The notes under the pieces: generated by a model
What the model saw: the letters and a program-made list of their open reading frames with translations, nothing else
What the model was told of the DNA's origin: nothing
Database searches by the model: none
Shown: piece by piece, positions 16,203 through 24,926 of the stretch
Layout: each line of letters opens with the position of its first letter
Numbering within the stretch: the stretch's first letter is position 1
Program-made: the position numbers and the translations under genes
Assembly (NCBI RefSeq): GCF_013186535.1
Contig: NZ_JABMCZ010000003.1
Span: 868,001-932,000, forward strand
Length of the DNA stretch: 64,000 nt
Direction of reading: 5' to 3'
Origin: Nocardia terpenica
Lineage (GTDB): Bacteria > Actinomycetota > Actinomycetes > Mycobacteriales > Mycobacteriaceae

Positions 16203-17018
16203 GTGAATCGGGGTTTGTTCTGGCGGGGGTTGCCGGCGGCGGTTGTGGTTGTTGCGGCTGTGGTGGGGCCGTGGGTGGTGGGGCGGCCGGTGGAGGCGAC
16301 CGTGGGGGTGCCGTTTGCTGGGCCGGGGGCGGGGGCCTGGTTGGGGGCGGATCGGTTGGGGCGGGATGTTTTCGGGCAGGTGCTGCATGGGGGGTGGGGG
16401 TTGATTCTGGTTGCGGCCGTTATTTCGGTGGCGGTGACCGGGGTGGCGGGGGTGCTGGGGGCCGTGTCGGCGCTGTGGCCGCGGGTGGGGGTGGTCATCG
16501 AGCGGTGTGCGGATCTGGCGATTTTGTTGCCCGCGGTGCTGGCGCTGCTGCTGGTGGTGCTGTCGTGGCCGTCGGCGGGGACGCTGGGGGTGGTGCTGGT
16601 CGCGATCGCGCTCGGGATTCCCTACTCCGCACGGGTTTTCGCGGCGGCAGCGACGGGTATCGCGGCGACCGGATATGTGGAGGCGGCGCGGTTGGGCGGG
16701 GAGTCGGTGGGCTACCTGATCTTTCGGGAAATGCTGCCGAATATGCGCGAGCTGTTCTTCACCCAGCTCGGGCTGCGGTTCGTCGAGGCCATGTACATCG
16801 TCGCGACGGCCGCGTTCCTGCGGCTGCCCACCTCGCTGGGCTCGGCCAACTGGGCGGTCATGGTGCGCGACAACGTCTCCGGAATCCTGCTGAACCCCTG
16901 GGCGGTGCTCGCGCCCAGCCTCGCGATCGGCATCGTCGCCGTGAGCGTCAATCTGCTGGCCGCCGCGCTCGGGCACACGCAGGCGGGCCGGACCCGATCG
17001 GTAGGTGATCGACAGTGA
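16203..17018 (+). CDS. ABC importer permease, DppC/NikC/CntC type
   Basis: A 271-residue permease with five to six membrane segments and the characteristic LGADRLGRDVFGQVLHGG motif near residue 45; the ATPase-contacting loop is AARLGGESVGYLIFREMLPN. The start is uncertain: I used GTG 16203, with GTG 16197 and ATG 16146 also in frame, and the frame stays open back through repeat array C. The first 300 bp are very G-rich (GGG, GTG and TTG codons), unlike the preceding permease. The stop overlaps the ATPase start (GTGA). Confidence 0.85.
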   Translation: MNRGLFWRGLPAAVVVVAAVVGPWVVGRPVEATVGVPFAGPGAGAWLGADRLGRDVFGQVLHGGWGLILVAAVISVAVTGVAGVLGAVSALWPRVGVVIERCADLAILLPAVLALLLVVLSWPSAGTLGVVLVAIALGIPYSARVFAAAATGIAATGYVEAARLGGESVGYLIFREMLPNMRELFFTQLGLRFVEAMYIVATAAFLRLPTSLGSANWAVMVRDNVSGILLNPWAVLAPSLAIGIVAVSVNLLAAALGHTQAGRTRSVGDRQ

Positions 17019-18526
17019 TTGCGGTGGACGACTTCTCGGTGCGCGCACCGAACGGGACTACCCTGCTGGCCCCCCTCTCGCTGCGGGTGCCGCCCGGCAG
17101 CATCACGGCGCTGACCGGCCCGTCCGGCTGCGGCAAATCGACCCTGATGAAAGCGCTGCTCGGGCAGGTCCCGTCCGGCGCGACCGTCGCGGGCGCGGTG
17201 CGGGTCGGCGGCCACGACGTGCTGGCCCTGGATGCCGTGGGGCTGCGGCGTTTCCGGCGCGAGGAGATCGCCTTCGTCGGCCAGGATCCCGGCGTGGCCC
17301 TGAATCCGACCATGCGGGTGCGGACATTGCTCGAGGAACTGGCCGATGCGAGGCGGGCCCGCGAGGCGCTGGCCGCGGTCGAACTGCCGGAGTCGTATCT
17401 GCGGCGGCGGCCCGCGGAACTGTCCGGCGGCGAACAGCGCCGAATCGCCCTGGCCCGCGCGCTCGCCCGGCGCACCCCGATCCTCGTCCTCGACGAACCG
17501 CTGGCCGGTCTGCACGGCCGCCTCCGCTCGGCCGTGGTGCGCCTGCTGCGCGACCTGGTCACCGACCGCGGCACCACGATCGTCGTCTCCGGGCACGACA
17601 CCGCAGCACTGCGCGAACTGGCCGACGACCACGTCGCGGTCGCGTCCGCGCCGCTCACCGTGAACGGTGTTGTCGTGCCGGACTTTCCGCCCGAGCTGTT
17701 CGACTCGGAACACACGATTGGTGCTCCCGACACCCGCGATGCGCCGCCGGGCGGTATCGACCCTGAGGCGCCGCGCCGGGATACGGGATCGGCATCCCAT
17801 AACGCCGCATGTTCCACCGGGCAGCCGAAACGCGTTGTCGACCAGGTGCTTTCGATGTCAGGGGTGACTGTCTCCATCGGCCGCCGACCCGTCCTCACCG
17901 ATATCGGCCTCGAAGTAACCACCGGCGAGTCCCTGGCGATCACCGGCCCGTCCGGCGCGGGTAAATCCACACTGGCGCGGGCCGTCGTCGGCCTGCGCCG
18001 CCCGGTTACCGGAACCATCACCGCCACCGGACAACTCGCGCTGGTACCGCAGGACAGCGCCGCCAGCCTCAACCCCCGCCGGACCATCGCGCAGACCCTG
18101 GGACGGCCATTGCGCCGCCGCCGCGGCATCTCCCGCGCGCAGACCCCGGCCGCCGTCGCCGACCTGCTGCGCACCGTCGAGCTGGATCCCGCACTGGCGC
18201 ACCGGTATCCGCACGAACTGTCGGGCGGCCAGCGGCAGCGGGTGGCGCTGGCCCGCGCCCTGGCGCTGGACCCGGCCGTCCTGGTCTGCGACGAGATCAC
18301 CTCCGCGCTGGACCACGACACCGCCGCCGCGATCATGACCCTGCTGGACCGCCTGCGCCGCACCCGCGATCTCGCCCTGCTGGTCATCACCCACGACATG
18401 GACCTGGTGGGCCGCTACTGCACCCGCATGGAGGTCCTGGAGGCCGGGCGCATCGTCGAATCCGGTCCGGTCGCGGACCTGCTCGCCGCGCCCTCGCACG
18501 ACGCCACCCTCGCCCTGCTGGGCTGA
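17015..18526 (+). CDS. ABC importer ATPase, fused DppD-DppF-type double nucleotide-binding protein
   Basis: A 503-residue protein with two complete ABC domains. The first has Walker A GPSGCGKS near residue 35, signature LSGGEQRRIALARAL and Walker B LVLDEPLAGL. The second has Walker A GPSGAGKS near 310, signature LSGGQRQRVALARAL and Walker B LVCDEITSAL. The linker (about residues 215-280) is rich in polar residues. It supplies both ATPase subunits of the importer; CntD/CntF-like systems usually use two proteins. The GTG start overlaps the upstream permease stop. Confidence 0.93.
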   Translation: MIAVDDFSVRAPNGTTLLAPLSLRVPPGSITALTGPSGCGKSTLMKALLGQVPSGATVAGAVRVGGHDVLALDAVGLRRFRREEIAFVGQDPGVALNPTMRVRTLLEELADARRAREALAAVELPESYLRRRPAELSGGEQRRIALARALARRTPILVLDEPLAGLHGRLRSAVVRLLRDLVTDRGTTIVVSGHDTAALRELADDHVAVASAPLTVNGVVVPDFPPELFDSEHTIGAPDTRDAPPGGIDPEAPRRDTGSASHNAACSTGQPKRVVDQVLSMSGVTVSIGRRPVLTDIGLEVTTGESLAITGPSGAGKSTLARAVVGLRRPVTGTITATGQLALVPQDSAASLNPRRTIAQTLGRPLRRRRGISRAQTPAAVADLLRTVELDPALAHRYPHELSGGQRQRVALARALALDPAVLVCDEITSALDHDTAAAIMTLLDRLRRTRDLALLVITHDMDLVGRYCTRMEVLEAGRIVESGPVADLLAAPSHDATLALLG

Positions 18527-18614
18527 TCCGCTGTGAGCGAGGCCATAACCGCGGGCGAGTGTGGCGCTCCCGCAATGGGGAACGGTATGCCCGCCGCATC
18601 TGGATGATGGAGGG

Positions 18615-19370
18615 GTGCGTCTGAGAAAGGCCGGTGCGCGTGCCGAGCTGTCGACCCGCGCCGGTGCGTTCGCCGCCGTCGCGGCCGTCGTGCTGCTCGC
18701 CGGGTGCGGGGGAAGCAGCAACCTGCCACCGATCCCGGACGGCATCCCACCGGGCGCGGGCACCCCGGTACCGCCGATCGATCTCGACGCGCCCGGCCGC
18801 AGCGCCGAACAGCTGCGCGGCTGGGCCGAGAGCCAGTCCGACGCCCTCGACATCCCGGTCGTGGCGCTCGAGGCCTACGGCTACGCCGCGGCCGTCATGG
18901 CCCGCTCGCGCCCGGACTGCGGCATCGCCTGGACCACCCTGGCCGGAATCGCCAGCGTGGAGAGCAAGCACGGCAGCCACGGCGGCTCCCAGCTGGGCCC
19001 CGACGGCAAGGTCACCCCGCCCATTCGCGGTGTGCCGCTGGACGGTTCGCCCGGCGTGGCCCGCATCCTCGACGACGAGGCCACCGCCCGCACCGGCACC
19101 ACCGTCTACGCCCGCGCCGAGGGCCCGTTCCAATTCCTCCCGGAAACCTGGCAGCACTGGGGCGTCGACGCCAACGGCGACGGCGTCGCCGACCCGGACA
19201 GCATCGACGACGCCTCCCTCACCGCCGCCCGCTACCTGTGCGCCAGCGGCGGCACCCTCACCACCGCCGAGGGCTGGCAGAAGGCCCTGTTCGTCTACAA
19301 CCAGTCGACGGCTTATATGTACAAGGTGCGCAATCACGCGGCGGCATACAGCGTGGGCCGGAGTGCCTGA
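18615..19370 (+). CDS. lpqU: LpqU-like lipoprotein, lytic murein transglycosylase
   Basis: A 251-residue exported lipoprotein with lipobox VLLAGC near residue 34. The catalytic domain starts at VVALEAYGYAAAVM and contains the glutamate motif GIASVESKHGSHGGS, then GPFQFLPETWQHWG and the NGDGVADPDSIDDASLTAARYLC segment typical of the Rv1022 (LpqU) family. It should cleave peptidoglycan glycan strands at the cell surface. The start is uncertain; GTG 18615 gives a normal signal sequence. It precedes eno, as in mycobacteria. Confidence 0.87.
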   Translation: MRLRKAGARAELSTRAGAFAAVAAVVLLAGCGGSSNLPPIPDGIPPGAGTPVPPIDLDAPGRSAEQLRGWAESQSDALDIPVVALEAYGYAAAVMARSRPDCGIAWTTLAGIASVESKHGSHGGSQLGPDGKVTPPIRGVPLDGSPGVARILDDEATARTGTTVYARAEGPFQFLPETWQHWGVDANGDGVADPDSIDDASLTAARYLCASGGTLTTAEGWQKALFVYNQSTAYMYKVRNHAAAYSVGRSA

Positions 19371-19445
19371 AGCGGGCGTCGGTGCACGGGTCCATGCGCC
19401 GGGGACAGCCTGAATACTGTTGCCACCCCCGCCAACCCACATGGT

Positions 19446-19532
19446 TTGCGGCCGCCCCGTCGTTCAGCGCCCGTTGCGATGCGACGAAGGAGCAAGCAAC
19501 GGGCGCTGAACGACGGGGTCACGAGGCCGCAA
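19446..19532. repeat. Large inverted repeat between lpqU and eno
   Basis: A perfect 23-bp inverted repeat (19455-19477 and 19496-19518) encloses an 18-nt loop. An outer 8-bp pair, TTGCGGCC (19446-19453) with GGCCGCAA (19525-19532), extends the stem across a small bulge. It could act as a terminator for lpqU, but there is no T-run. It is far longer than a usual terminator and may be a small mobile-element remnant. Confidence 0.8.
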
Positions 19533-19657
19533 TCCCGCCGGAGCGAAGCGGAGGCCAAATAAACACTGCGTTAGGCTCGGGGCGCACGGACGACCGTGCG
19601 ACCTGCTCATGACGGCGGTGGGCGGGACCGAGTCAGCAGCCGAAGGAGTTCGTTTTC

Positions 19658-20947
19658 GTGGCCATCATCGAACAGGTCGGAGCGCGCGAGATCCTGGATT
19701 CGCGCGGTAACCCCACCGTCGAGGTCGAGATCGCTCTCGACGACGGCACCCTGACCCGGGCGGCAGTCCCGTCGGGCGCCTCCACCGGCGAACACGAAGC
19801 CGTGGAGCTGCGTGACGGCGGCGAGCGCTACGGCGGCAAGGGTGTTCAGAAAGCCGTCGAGGGGGTCCTCGACGAGATCGCGCCGGCTGTTATCGGCCTC
19901 GACGCGGTCGAGCAGCGCACCGTCGACCAGGTCCTGCTGGATCTGGACGGCACCCCCGACAAGTCCCGCCTCGGCGCGAACGCGCTGCTCGGCGTGTCGC
20001 TCGCGGTGGCCCGCGCGGCGGCCGAGTCCTCGGGCCTGGAGCTGTTCCGCTACCTCGGCGGCCCCAACGCGCACGTGCTGCCGGTGCCGATGATGAACAT
20101 CCTCAACGGCGGCGCGCACGCCGACACCAGCGTCGACGTGCAGGAATTCATGATCGCCCCGATCGGCGCACCCACCTTCCGCGAGGCGCTGCGCTGGGGC
20201 GCGGAGGTCTACCACGCGCTCAAGGCCGAGCTGAAGAGCAAGGGCCTGTCCACCGGCCTCGGCGACGAGGGCGGCTTCGCCCCCGACCTGGCCGGCGGCA
20301 CCCGCGAGGCGCTGGACCTGATCGCCACCGCCATCGGCAAGGCTGGTTACAAGCTGGGCAGCGACGTGGCCTTGGCGCTGGACGTCGCGGCCACCGAGTT
20401 CTACACCGCGGGCACCGGTTACAAGTTCGAGGGCACCGACCGCACCGCCGCGCAGATGGCCGAGTTCTACGGCGAGCTGGTGGCGGCCTACCCGCTGGTC
20501 TCCATCGAAGACCCGCTGGCGGAGGACGACTGGGACGGCTGGGTCGCGCTCACCGACCAGATCGGCGACAAGGTGCAGCTGGTCGGCGACGACCTGTTCG
20601 TCACCAATCCGGAGCGGCTCGAGGACGGCATCGCCAAGGGCGCCGCGAACGCGCTGCTGGTCAAGGTCAACCAGATCGGCACCCTCACCGAAACCCTGGA
20701 CGCGGTCGACCTGGCCCACCGCAACGGCTACAAGACCATGATGAGCCACCGCTCCGGCGAGACCGAGGACACCACCATCGCCGACCTGGCGGTGGCGGTC
20801 GGCAGCGGGCAGATCAAGACCGGCGCCCCCGCCCGCAGCGAACGCGTGGCCAAGTACAACCAGCTGCTGCGCATCGAGGACGCGCTGGGCGATTCCGCCC
20901 GCTACGCCGGGGACGTTGCGTTCCCGCGCTTTGCCTTCGAGGGGTAG
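19658..20947 (+). CDS. eno: Enolase (phosphopyruvate hydratase)
   Basis: A 429-residue enolase, the glycolytic enzyme that converts 2-phosphoglycerate to phosphoenolpyruvate. Motifs present: ASTGEHEAVELRD near the N-terminus, GDEGGFAPD near 205, SIEDPLAEDDWDGW near 284, GDDLFVTNP near 310 and the family signature MSHRSGETEDTTIADLAVA near 360. The GTG start has AAGGAG 11 bp upstream. It heads a cluster with ftsB, DUF501 and ppx, as in mycobacteria. Confidence 0.98.
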   Translation: MAIIEQVGAREILDSRGNPTVEVEIALDDGTLTRAAVPSGASTGEHEAVELRDGGERYGGKGVQKAVEGVLDEIAPAVIGLDAVEQRTVDQVLLDLDGTPDKSRLGANALLGVSLAVARAAAESSGLELFRYLGGPNAHVLPVPMMNILNGGAHADTSVDVQEFMIAPIGAPTFREALRWGAEVYHALKAELKSKGLSTGLGDEGGFAPDLAGGTREALDLIATAIGKAGYKLGSDVALALDVAATEFYTAGTGYKFEGTDRTAAQMAEFYGELVAAYPLVSIEDPLAEDDWDGWVALTDQIGDKVQLVGDDLFVTNPERLEDGIAKGAANALLVKVNQIGTLTETLDAVDLAHRNGYKTMMSHRSGETEDTTIADLAVAVGSGQIKTGAPARSERVAKYNQLLRIEDALGDSARYAGDVAFPRFAFEG

Positions 20948-20993
20948 TACCGTCGGAGCCGTTGTGTAGAGGCGACTTTCGAGGTGTGGTGAG

Positions 20994-21629
20994 ATGACGG
21001 ACAGACGGGCGCGCGGTTCCAGTCCGACAGGACGAGGCGACCGCCGCTCGTCGCGAACGAGCAGACCACGCCCCGAGCGCTCCGGCAACGGCTCCGCCCC
21101 CGCGGCCCGCACCGCCGCAGGCAAACGCGCCGCCCAGCGCCGCGCCGGCGGCAGATCGGACGCCGCCTCCGCCGCACGGAAAACAGACCGATCCGAACGG
21201 AAGATCCTCGGCCTGCCCACCGGCCGGGCCGTCATCCTGGCGGCCGTGCTCTGCGCCCTGGCACTGACCCTCGCGGTGCCGATGCGCACGTACTTCAGTC
21301 AGCGCGCCGAGGCCACCAACCTCGCGCAACAGCGCCGCGAACTCGAGGACGACCTCGCCCGGCTCCGCGATCGCCGCGCCCAGCAACAGGATCCGGCCTA
21401 CATCCGATCCGAGGCCCGCGATCGGCTGCGGCTGGTGATGCCGGGGGAGACCGCCTACATCGTGCAGGTGCCCGGCATCGAGCAGCCCGCGGTACCCGCC
21501 CAGACCACCAAGCCGCGCCCGCCCGACCCCTGGTACACCCAGCTGTGGCACAGCGTGGCCAACCCGCCCGCCCCGGAACACACCACCCCGCCCCCACCAC
21601 CCCCGAACCCCGAAGGAGCACCCCGGTGA
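20994..21629 (+). CDS. FtsB/DivIC-like septum formation initiator
   Basis: A 211-residue bitopic membrane protein. The N-terminal 70 residues are basic and disordered (RGSSPTGRGDRRSSRT), followed by one membrane segment (AVILAAVLCALALTLAVPM, about 79-97), then a coiled coil (AEATNLAQQRRELEDDLARLRDR) and a proline-rich tail. This is the architecture of the DivIC/FtsB divisome protein that links FtsQ and FtsL. Its position after eno matches Rv1024. The stop overlaps the DUF501 start. Confidence 0.88.
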   Translation: MTDRRARGSSPTGRGDRRSSRTSRPRPERSGNGSAPAARTAAGKRAAQRRAGGRSDAASAARKTDRSERKILGLPTGRAVILAAVLCALALTLAVPMRTYFSQRAEATNLAQQRRELEDDLARLRDRRAQQQDPAYIRSEARDRLRLVMPGETAYIVQVPGIEQPAVPAQTTKPRPPDPWYTQLWHSVANPPAPEHTTPPPPPPNPEGAPR

Positions 21630-22174
21630 CCGAGCCCGTCCAGCAGCCGAGCGAAGCCGATCTCGAGATCGTCGCACGGCAATTGGGCCGCGAACCCCGT
21701 GGAGTGCTCGCCGTCGCCTACCGCACCCCGGACGGGCAACCGGCCGTGGTGAAGACCGCCCCGCGGCTGCCCGACGGCACCCCGTTCCCCACGCTGTACT
21801 ACCTCACCGATCCGCGCCTGACCGTGGAGGCCAGCCGACAGGAGGCGGCCGGGCTGATGCGCGGCATGACCGACCGGCTCGCCGCCGACCCGGCGCTCGC
21901 GGCCGCCTACCGCGCCGCGCACGAGTCGTATCTGGCCGAACGGAACGAGATCGAGTCGCTGGGAACCGATTTCAGCGGCGGCGGCATGCCGGATCGGGTG
22001 AAATGTTTGCATGTTCTCATCGCGCACTCGCTGGCGAAGGGGCCCGGCGTCAACCCGCTCGGCGACGAGGCGGTGGCGCTGGCCGCCGACACCGGCCTGC
22101 GCGGCACGGCGATTCCGGCCGACTGGCCGAAATACGAGCAGTACCAGCAGCATTCGGAAGAGGGAAAGCTATGA
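21626..22174 (+). CDS. DUF501 family protein
   Basis: A 182-residue protein of the conserved actinobacterial DUF501 family (Rv1025 position). Recognisable parts are the N-terminal VARQLGREPRGVLAVAYR, PTLYYLTDPRLTVEASRQEA and the C-terminal CLHVLIAHSLAKGPGVNPLGDEA. The function is unknown. It is translationally coupled at both ends: GTGA overlap with ftsB and ATGA overlap with ppx. Confidence 0.9.
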   Translation: MTEPVQQPSEADLEIVARQLGREPRGVLAVAYRTPDGQPAVVKTAPRLPDGTPFPTLYYLTDPRLTVEASRQEAAGLMRGMTDRLAADPALAAAYRAAHESYLAERNEIESLGTDFSGGGMPDRVKCLHVLIAHSLAKGPGVNPLGDEAVALAADTGLRGTAIPADWPKYEQYQQHSEEGKL

Positions 22175-23118
22175 GTGACCGGGTAGCCGCAGTCGACTGT
22201 GGTACCAACTCGATCCGACTGCTGATCTCCGACGTCGGCGCGGACCGCCGCCTGAGCGAGGTCCGCCGCGAGATGCGGATCGTGCGCCTGGGCAAGGGCG
22301 TCGACGCCACCGGCGAACTGAATCCCGAAGCGATAGAACGGACTCGGGCCGCGCTGCACGACTACGTCGACATGATGCTCGAGGCCGGGGTCACCAGGGT
22401 GCGCATGGCCGCCACCTCCGCCACCCGCGACGCGCGCAACCGCGAGGACTTCTTCGCCATGACCGCGGCCGAGCTGGGCCGGGTCGTGCCCGGCGCGCAG
22501 GCCGAGGTGATCACCGGCGACGAGGAGGCACGGCTGTCGTTCGCCGGGGCGGTCGGCGAATTGTCCAGCGCCGAAGGACCTTTCGTGGTAGTGGACCTGG
22601 GCGGCGGCTCCACCGAGGTGGTGCTCGGCGACGACTCGGGGGTGCAGGCCGCGTACTCGGCCGATATCGGCTGCGTCCGCATCACCGAGCGCTACTTACA
22701 CGGCAACCCGCCGACGGCCGAGGAGGTCGCCGCCGCACGGTTCTTCGCCGAGCAGCGGATGGCCCAGGCGTTCGGCGTGGTTCCGGTCGAGCGGGCCCGC
22801 ACCTGGGTCGGCGTCGCGGGCACCATGACCACCATCGCCGCGGTCGCGTTGGACCTGCCCGAATACGATTCGGAGAAGGTCCATCTGACGCGACTGAGCC
22901 TGGATCGGGTGCGTGCGGTCTGCCACCGGTTGATCGAGATGGACCACGACGAGCGGGCCGCGCTGGGCCCGATGCATCCGGGCCGGGTCGACGTCATCGG
23001 CGGCGGCGCGGTGATCACCGAGGTGCTCGCGGACGAACTGGCGCGGCGGGCCGGCATCGGCGGGTTGATCGTCAGCGAACACGACATTCTCGACGGGATT
23101 GCCCTGTCCCTGATCTGA
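22171..23118 (+). CDS. ppx: Exopolyphosphatase/guanosine pentaphosphatase (Ppx/GppA family)
   Basis: A 315-residue member of the ASKHA-fold Ppx/GppA family. The phosphate-1 loop is VDCGTNSIRLLI at the N-terminus; VVDLGGGSTEVVLGD near residue 140 is the phosphate-2 motif, and GVAGTMTTIAAV follows near residue 212. It removes terminal phosphate from polyphosphate and/or hydrolyses pppGpp. The length matches the short Rv1026-type enzyme. The ATG overlaps the DUF501 stop. Confidence 0.93.
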   Translation: MSDRVAAVDCGTNSIRLLISDVGADRRLSEVRREMRIVRLGKGVDATGELNPEAIERTRAALHDYVDMMLEAGVTRVRMAATSATRDARNREDFFAMTAAELGRVVPGAQAEVITGDEEARLSFAGAVGELSSAEGPFVVVDLGGGSTEVVLGDDSGVQAAYSADIGCVRITERYLHGNPPTAEEVAAARFFAEQRMAQAFGVVPVERARTWVGVAGTMTTIAAVALDLPEYDSEKVHLTRLSLDRVRAVCHRLIEMDHDERAALGPMHPGRVDVIGGGAVITEVLADELARRAGIGGLIVSEHDILDGIALSLI

Positions 23119-23135
23119 GTGACACGGCGTGGCGT

Positions 23136-23157
23136 GGCGGGGCTCACAGGCCCCGCC
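23136..23157 (+). terminator. Hairpin terminator after ppx
   Basis: An 8-bp GC stem (GGCGGGGC 23136-23143 with GCCCCGCC 23150-23157) lies 18 bp after the ppx stop. A second hairpin follows, CCCGATCGG (23171-23179) with CCGATCGGG (23188-23196). Neither has a T-run, as is common for actinobacterial terminators. Confidence 0.5.
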
Positions 23158-23404
23158 GCACGGCCGTGTGCCCGATCGGACACAATGCCGATCGGGAGTG
23201 CAGGATGACCAGTTTTCATTCGGGCACGTAGGCAGCCTGTGAGCAGAGTGCCAACGGATTAAACATTCTGACCGGAATTTACCTCCCCGATATGTGAACC
23301 GGGCTACTCTGCGTCCCGCGGTGCATCGGTCACCGAGGTACCTGCATGGCAGCGACCGCCACCCCGGTTGCTAGAAAATTGCGTTACATGGAAAGGTCGA
23401 ACGC

Positions 23405-24871
23405 ATGACGGGAGTAGTGCCGCCGAAGCAGCACGCCAGCGCGAGGACGGTCTTCGGCCATCCCATCGGCCTGGTGAATCTGTTCGGGGTCGAGCTGTGG
23501 GAGCGCTTCTCGTACTACGGGATGCTCACGATCCTCGGCTACTACCTGTACTACTCGCTGGCCGACGGGGGTCTCGGCGTCGAGAAGTCCACGGCGACCG
23601 GGCTGGTCGGCGCCTACGGTGGTTTCGTCTATCTGTCCACCGTGCTCGGCGGTTGGCTGGCCGACCGGGTGCTGGGCATGGAGCGTGCCGTGTTCTACGG
23701 CGGTGTGGTCGTGATGCTCGGGCACATCGCGCTGGCGGTGATTCCGGGACTGGCCGGGGTGGGCGTCGGTCTCGTGCTGGTGGCGCTGGGCAGCGGTGCG
23801 CTGAAGGCGAATGCGTCATCGTTGCTGGGCACCCTCTACGAGAAGGGCGACGCGCGCGCGGACGGCGGTTTCACGCTGTTCTACCTGGGCATCAATCTGG
23901 GCTCGTTCATCGGCCCGCTGATCACCGGTGTGTTGCAGACCCGGATCGGTTTCCACTACGGCTTCGGCGCGGCGGCCATCGGCATGGCGCTGGGCCTGGT
24001 GCAGTACGCGGTGTTCCGCCGCAATCTCGGCGACTACGGCCGGGTCGTGCCGAATCCGCTGCCGCGTAACCAGATCGGTAAGTCGGTCGGATTCATCGTG
24101 GCGGTGGTCGCGGTGCTGGCGCTCGGCATCGCCACCAAAGTGGTGCGGCTGTCCAACCTGTCGTGGGTCACGACCGGCATTATCGTGGTCGCCTCGGTCG
24201 TCTATTTCTCGATCATGCTCACCAACGGCAAGGTGACGCCGATCGAGAAGACCCGGGTGCGCGCCTACATTCCGCTGTTCATCGCCAACGCGGTGTTCTG
24301 GTCGCTGTTCCAGCAGATCTTCACCGTGCTCGCGGTGTACTCCGACGAGCGCATGAGCTGGTCCATCTTCGGCTGGCAGGCGCCGTCGAACTGGATCGGC
24401 TCCGAGGAGCCGGTGTGGGTCATCGTGCTGTCGCCGCTGTTCGCGATGATGTGGACCCGCCTGGGCGCCAAGGCGCCCACCACCCCGCGCAAGTTCGCCT
24501 ACGGCGTGATGGGCATGGGCGCGGCGTTCCTGCTGTTCGTGCTGCTGGCCGGTTTCGAGGGCAAGACCGTGCCCGCCCTGCTGGTGTTCTTCATCCTCGG
24601 CGGCTTCGCGGTCTCCGAGCTGATGCTGTCCCCCATCGGCCTCTCGGTCACGACCAAGCTCGCCCCCGAGACGTTCCGCGCCCAGATGATGGCCCTCTAC
24701 TTCTTCTCCGTCGGCCTCGGCACCGCGATGTCCGGTGTGCTGTCCGGCTTCTACCGCACCGACCGCGAGGTTCCCTACTTCGGCATCACCGGCCTGGTTG
24801 CCATCGCCGTAGGCATCGTGGTCTTCTTCTTCGCTCCCCGGGTCAGCCGACTGATGGAGGGCGTCCACTGA
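23405..24871 (+). CDS. Proton-dependent oligopeptide transporter (POT/PTR family)
   Basis: A 488-residue major-facilitator transporter. The N-terminal ELWERFSYYGM is the ExxERFxYYG proton/peptide signature of the POT family, and FTLFYLGINLGSFIGPLITG is the second PTR signature. About 14 membrane segments are visible. It should import di- and tripeptides with protons. It stands alone between ppx and the tRNA-Leu gene, with 286 bp of upstream sequence that includes the ppx terminator hairpins. Confidence 0.93.
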   Translation: MTGVVPPKQHASARTVFGHPIGLVNLFGVELWERFSYYGMLTILGYYLYYSLADGGLGVEKSTATGLVGAYGGFVYLSTVLGGWLADRVLGMERAVFYGGVVVMLGHIALAVIPGLAGVGVGLVLVALGSGALKANASSLLGTLYEKGDARADGGFTLFYLGINLGSFIGPLITGVLQTRIGFHYGFGAAAIGMALGLVQYAVFRRNLGDYGRVVPNPLPRNQIGKSVGFIVAVVAVLALGIATKVVRLSNLSWVTTGIIVVASVVYFSIMLTNGKVTPIEKTRVRAYIPLFIANAVFWSLFQQIFTVLAVYSDERMSWSIFGWQAPSNWIGSEEPVWVIVLSPLFAMMWTRLGAKAPTTPRKFAYGVMGMGAAFLLFVLLAGFEGKTVPALLVFFILGGFAVSELMLSPIGLSVTTKLAPETFRAQMMALYFFSVGLGTAMSGVLSGFYRTDREVPYFGITGLVAIAVGIVVFFFAPRVSRLMEGVH

Positions 24872-24926
24872 GCAACCCCCTGGATAATTCCGAGACGGGC
24901 GTACGACTTAGGTAGGCTGACCCGGC

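Noticed and set aside
24909..24924. TTAGGTAGGCTGACCC before the tRNA looks like an iron box
   Set aside because: It is one base short of the 19-bp spacing and sits at the promoter position of a tRNA; the TAGGCT is more likely the -10 element.
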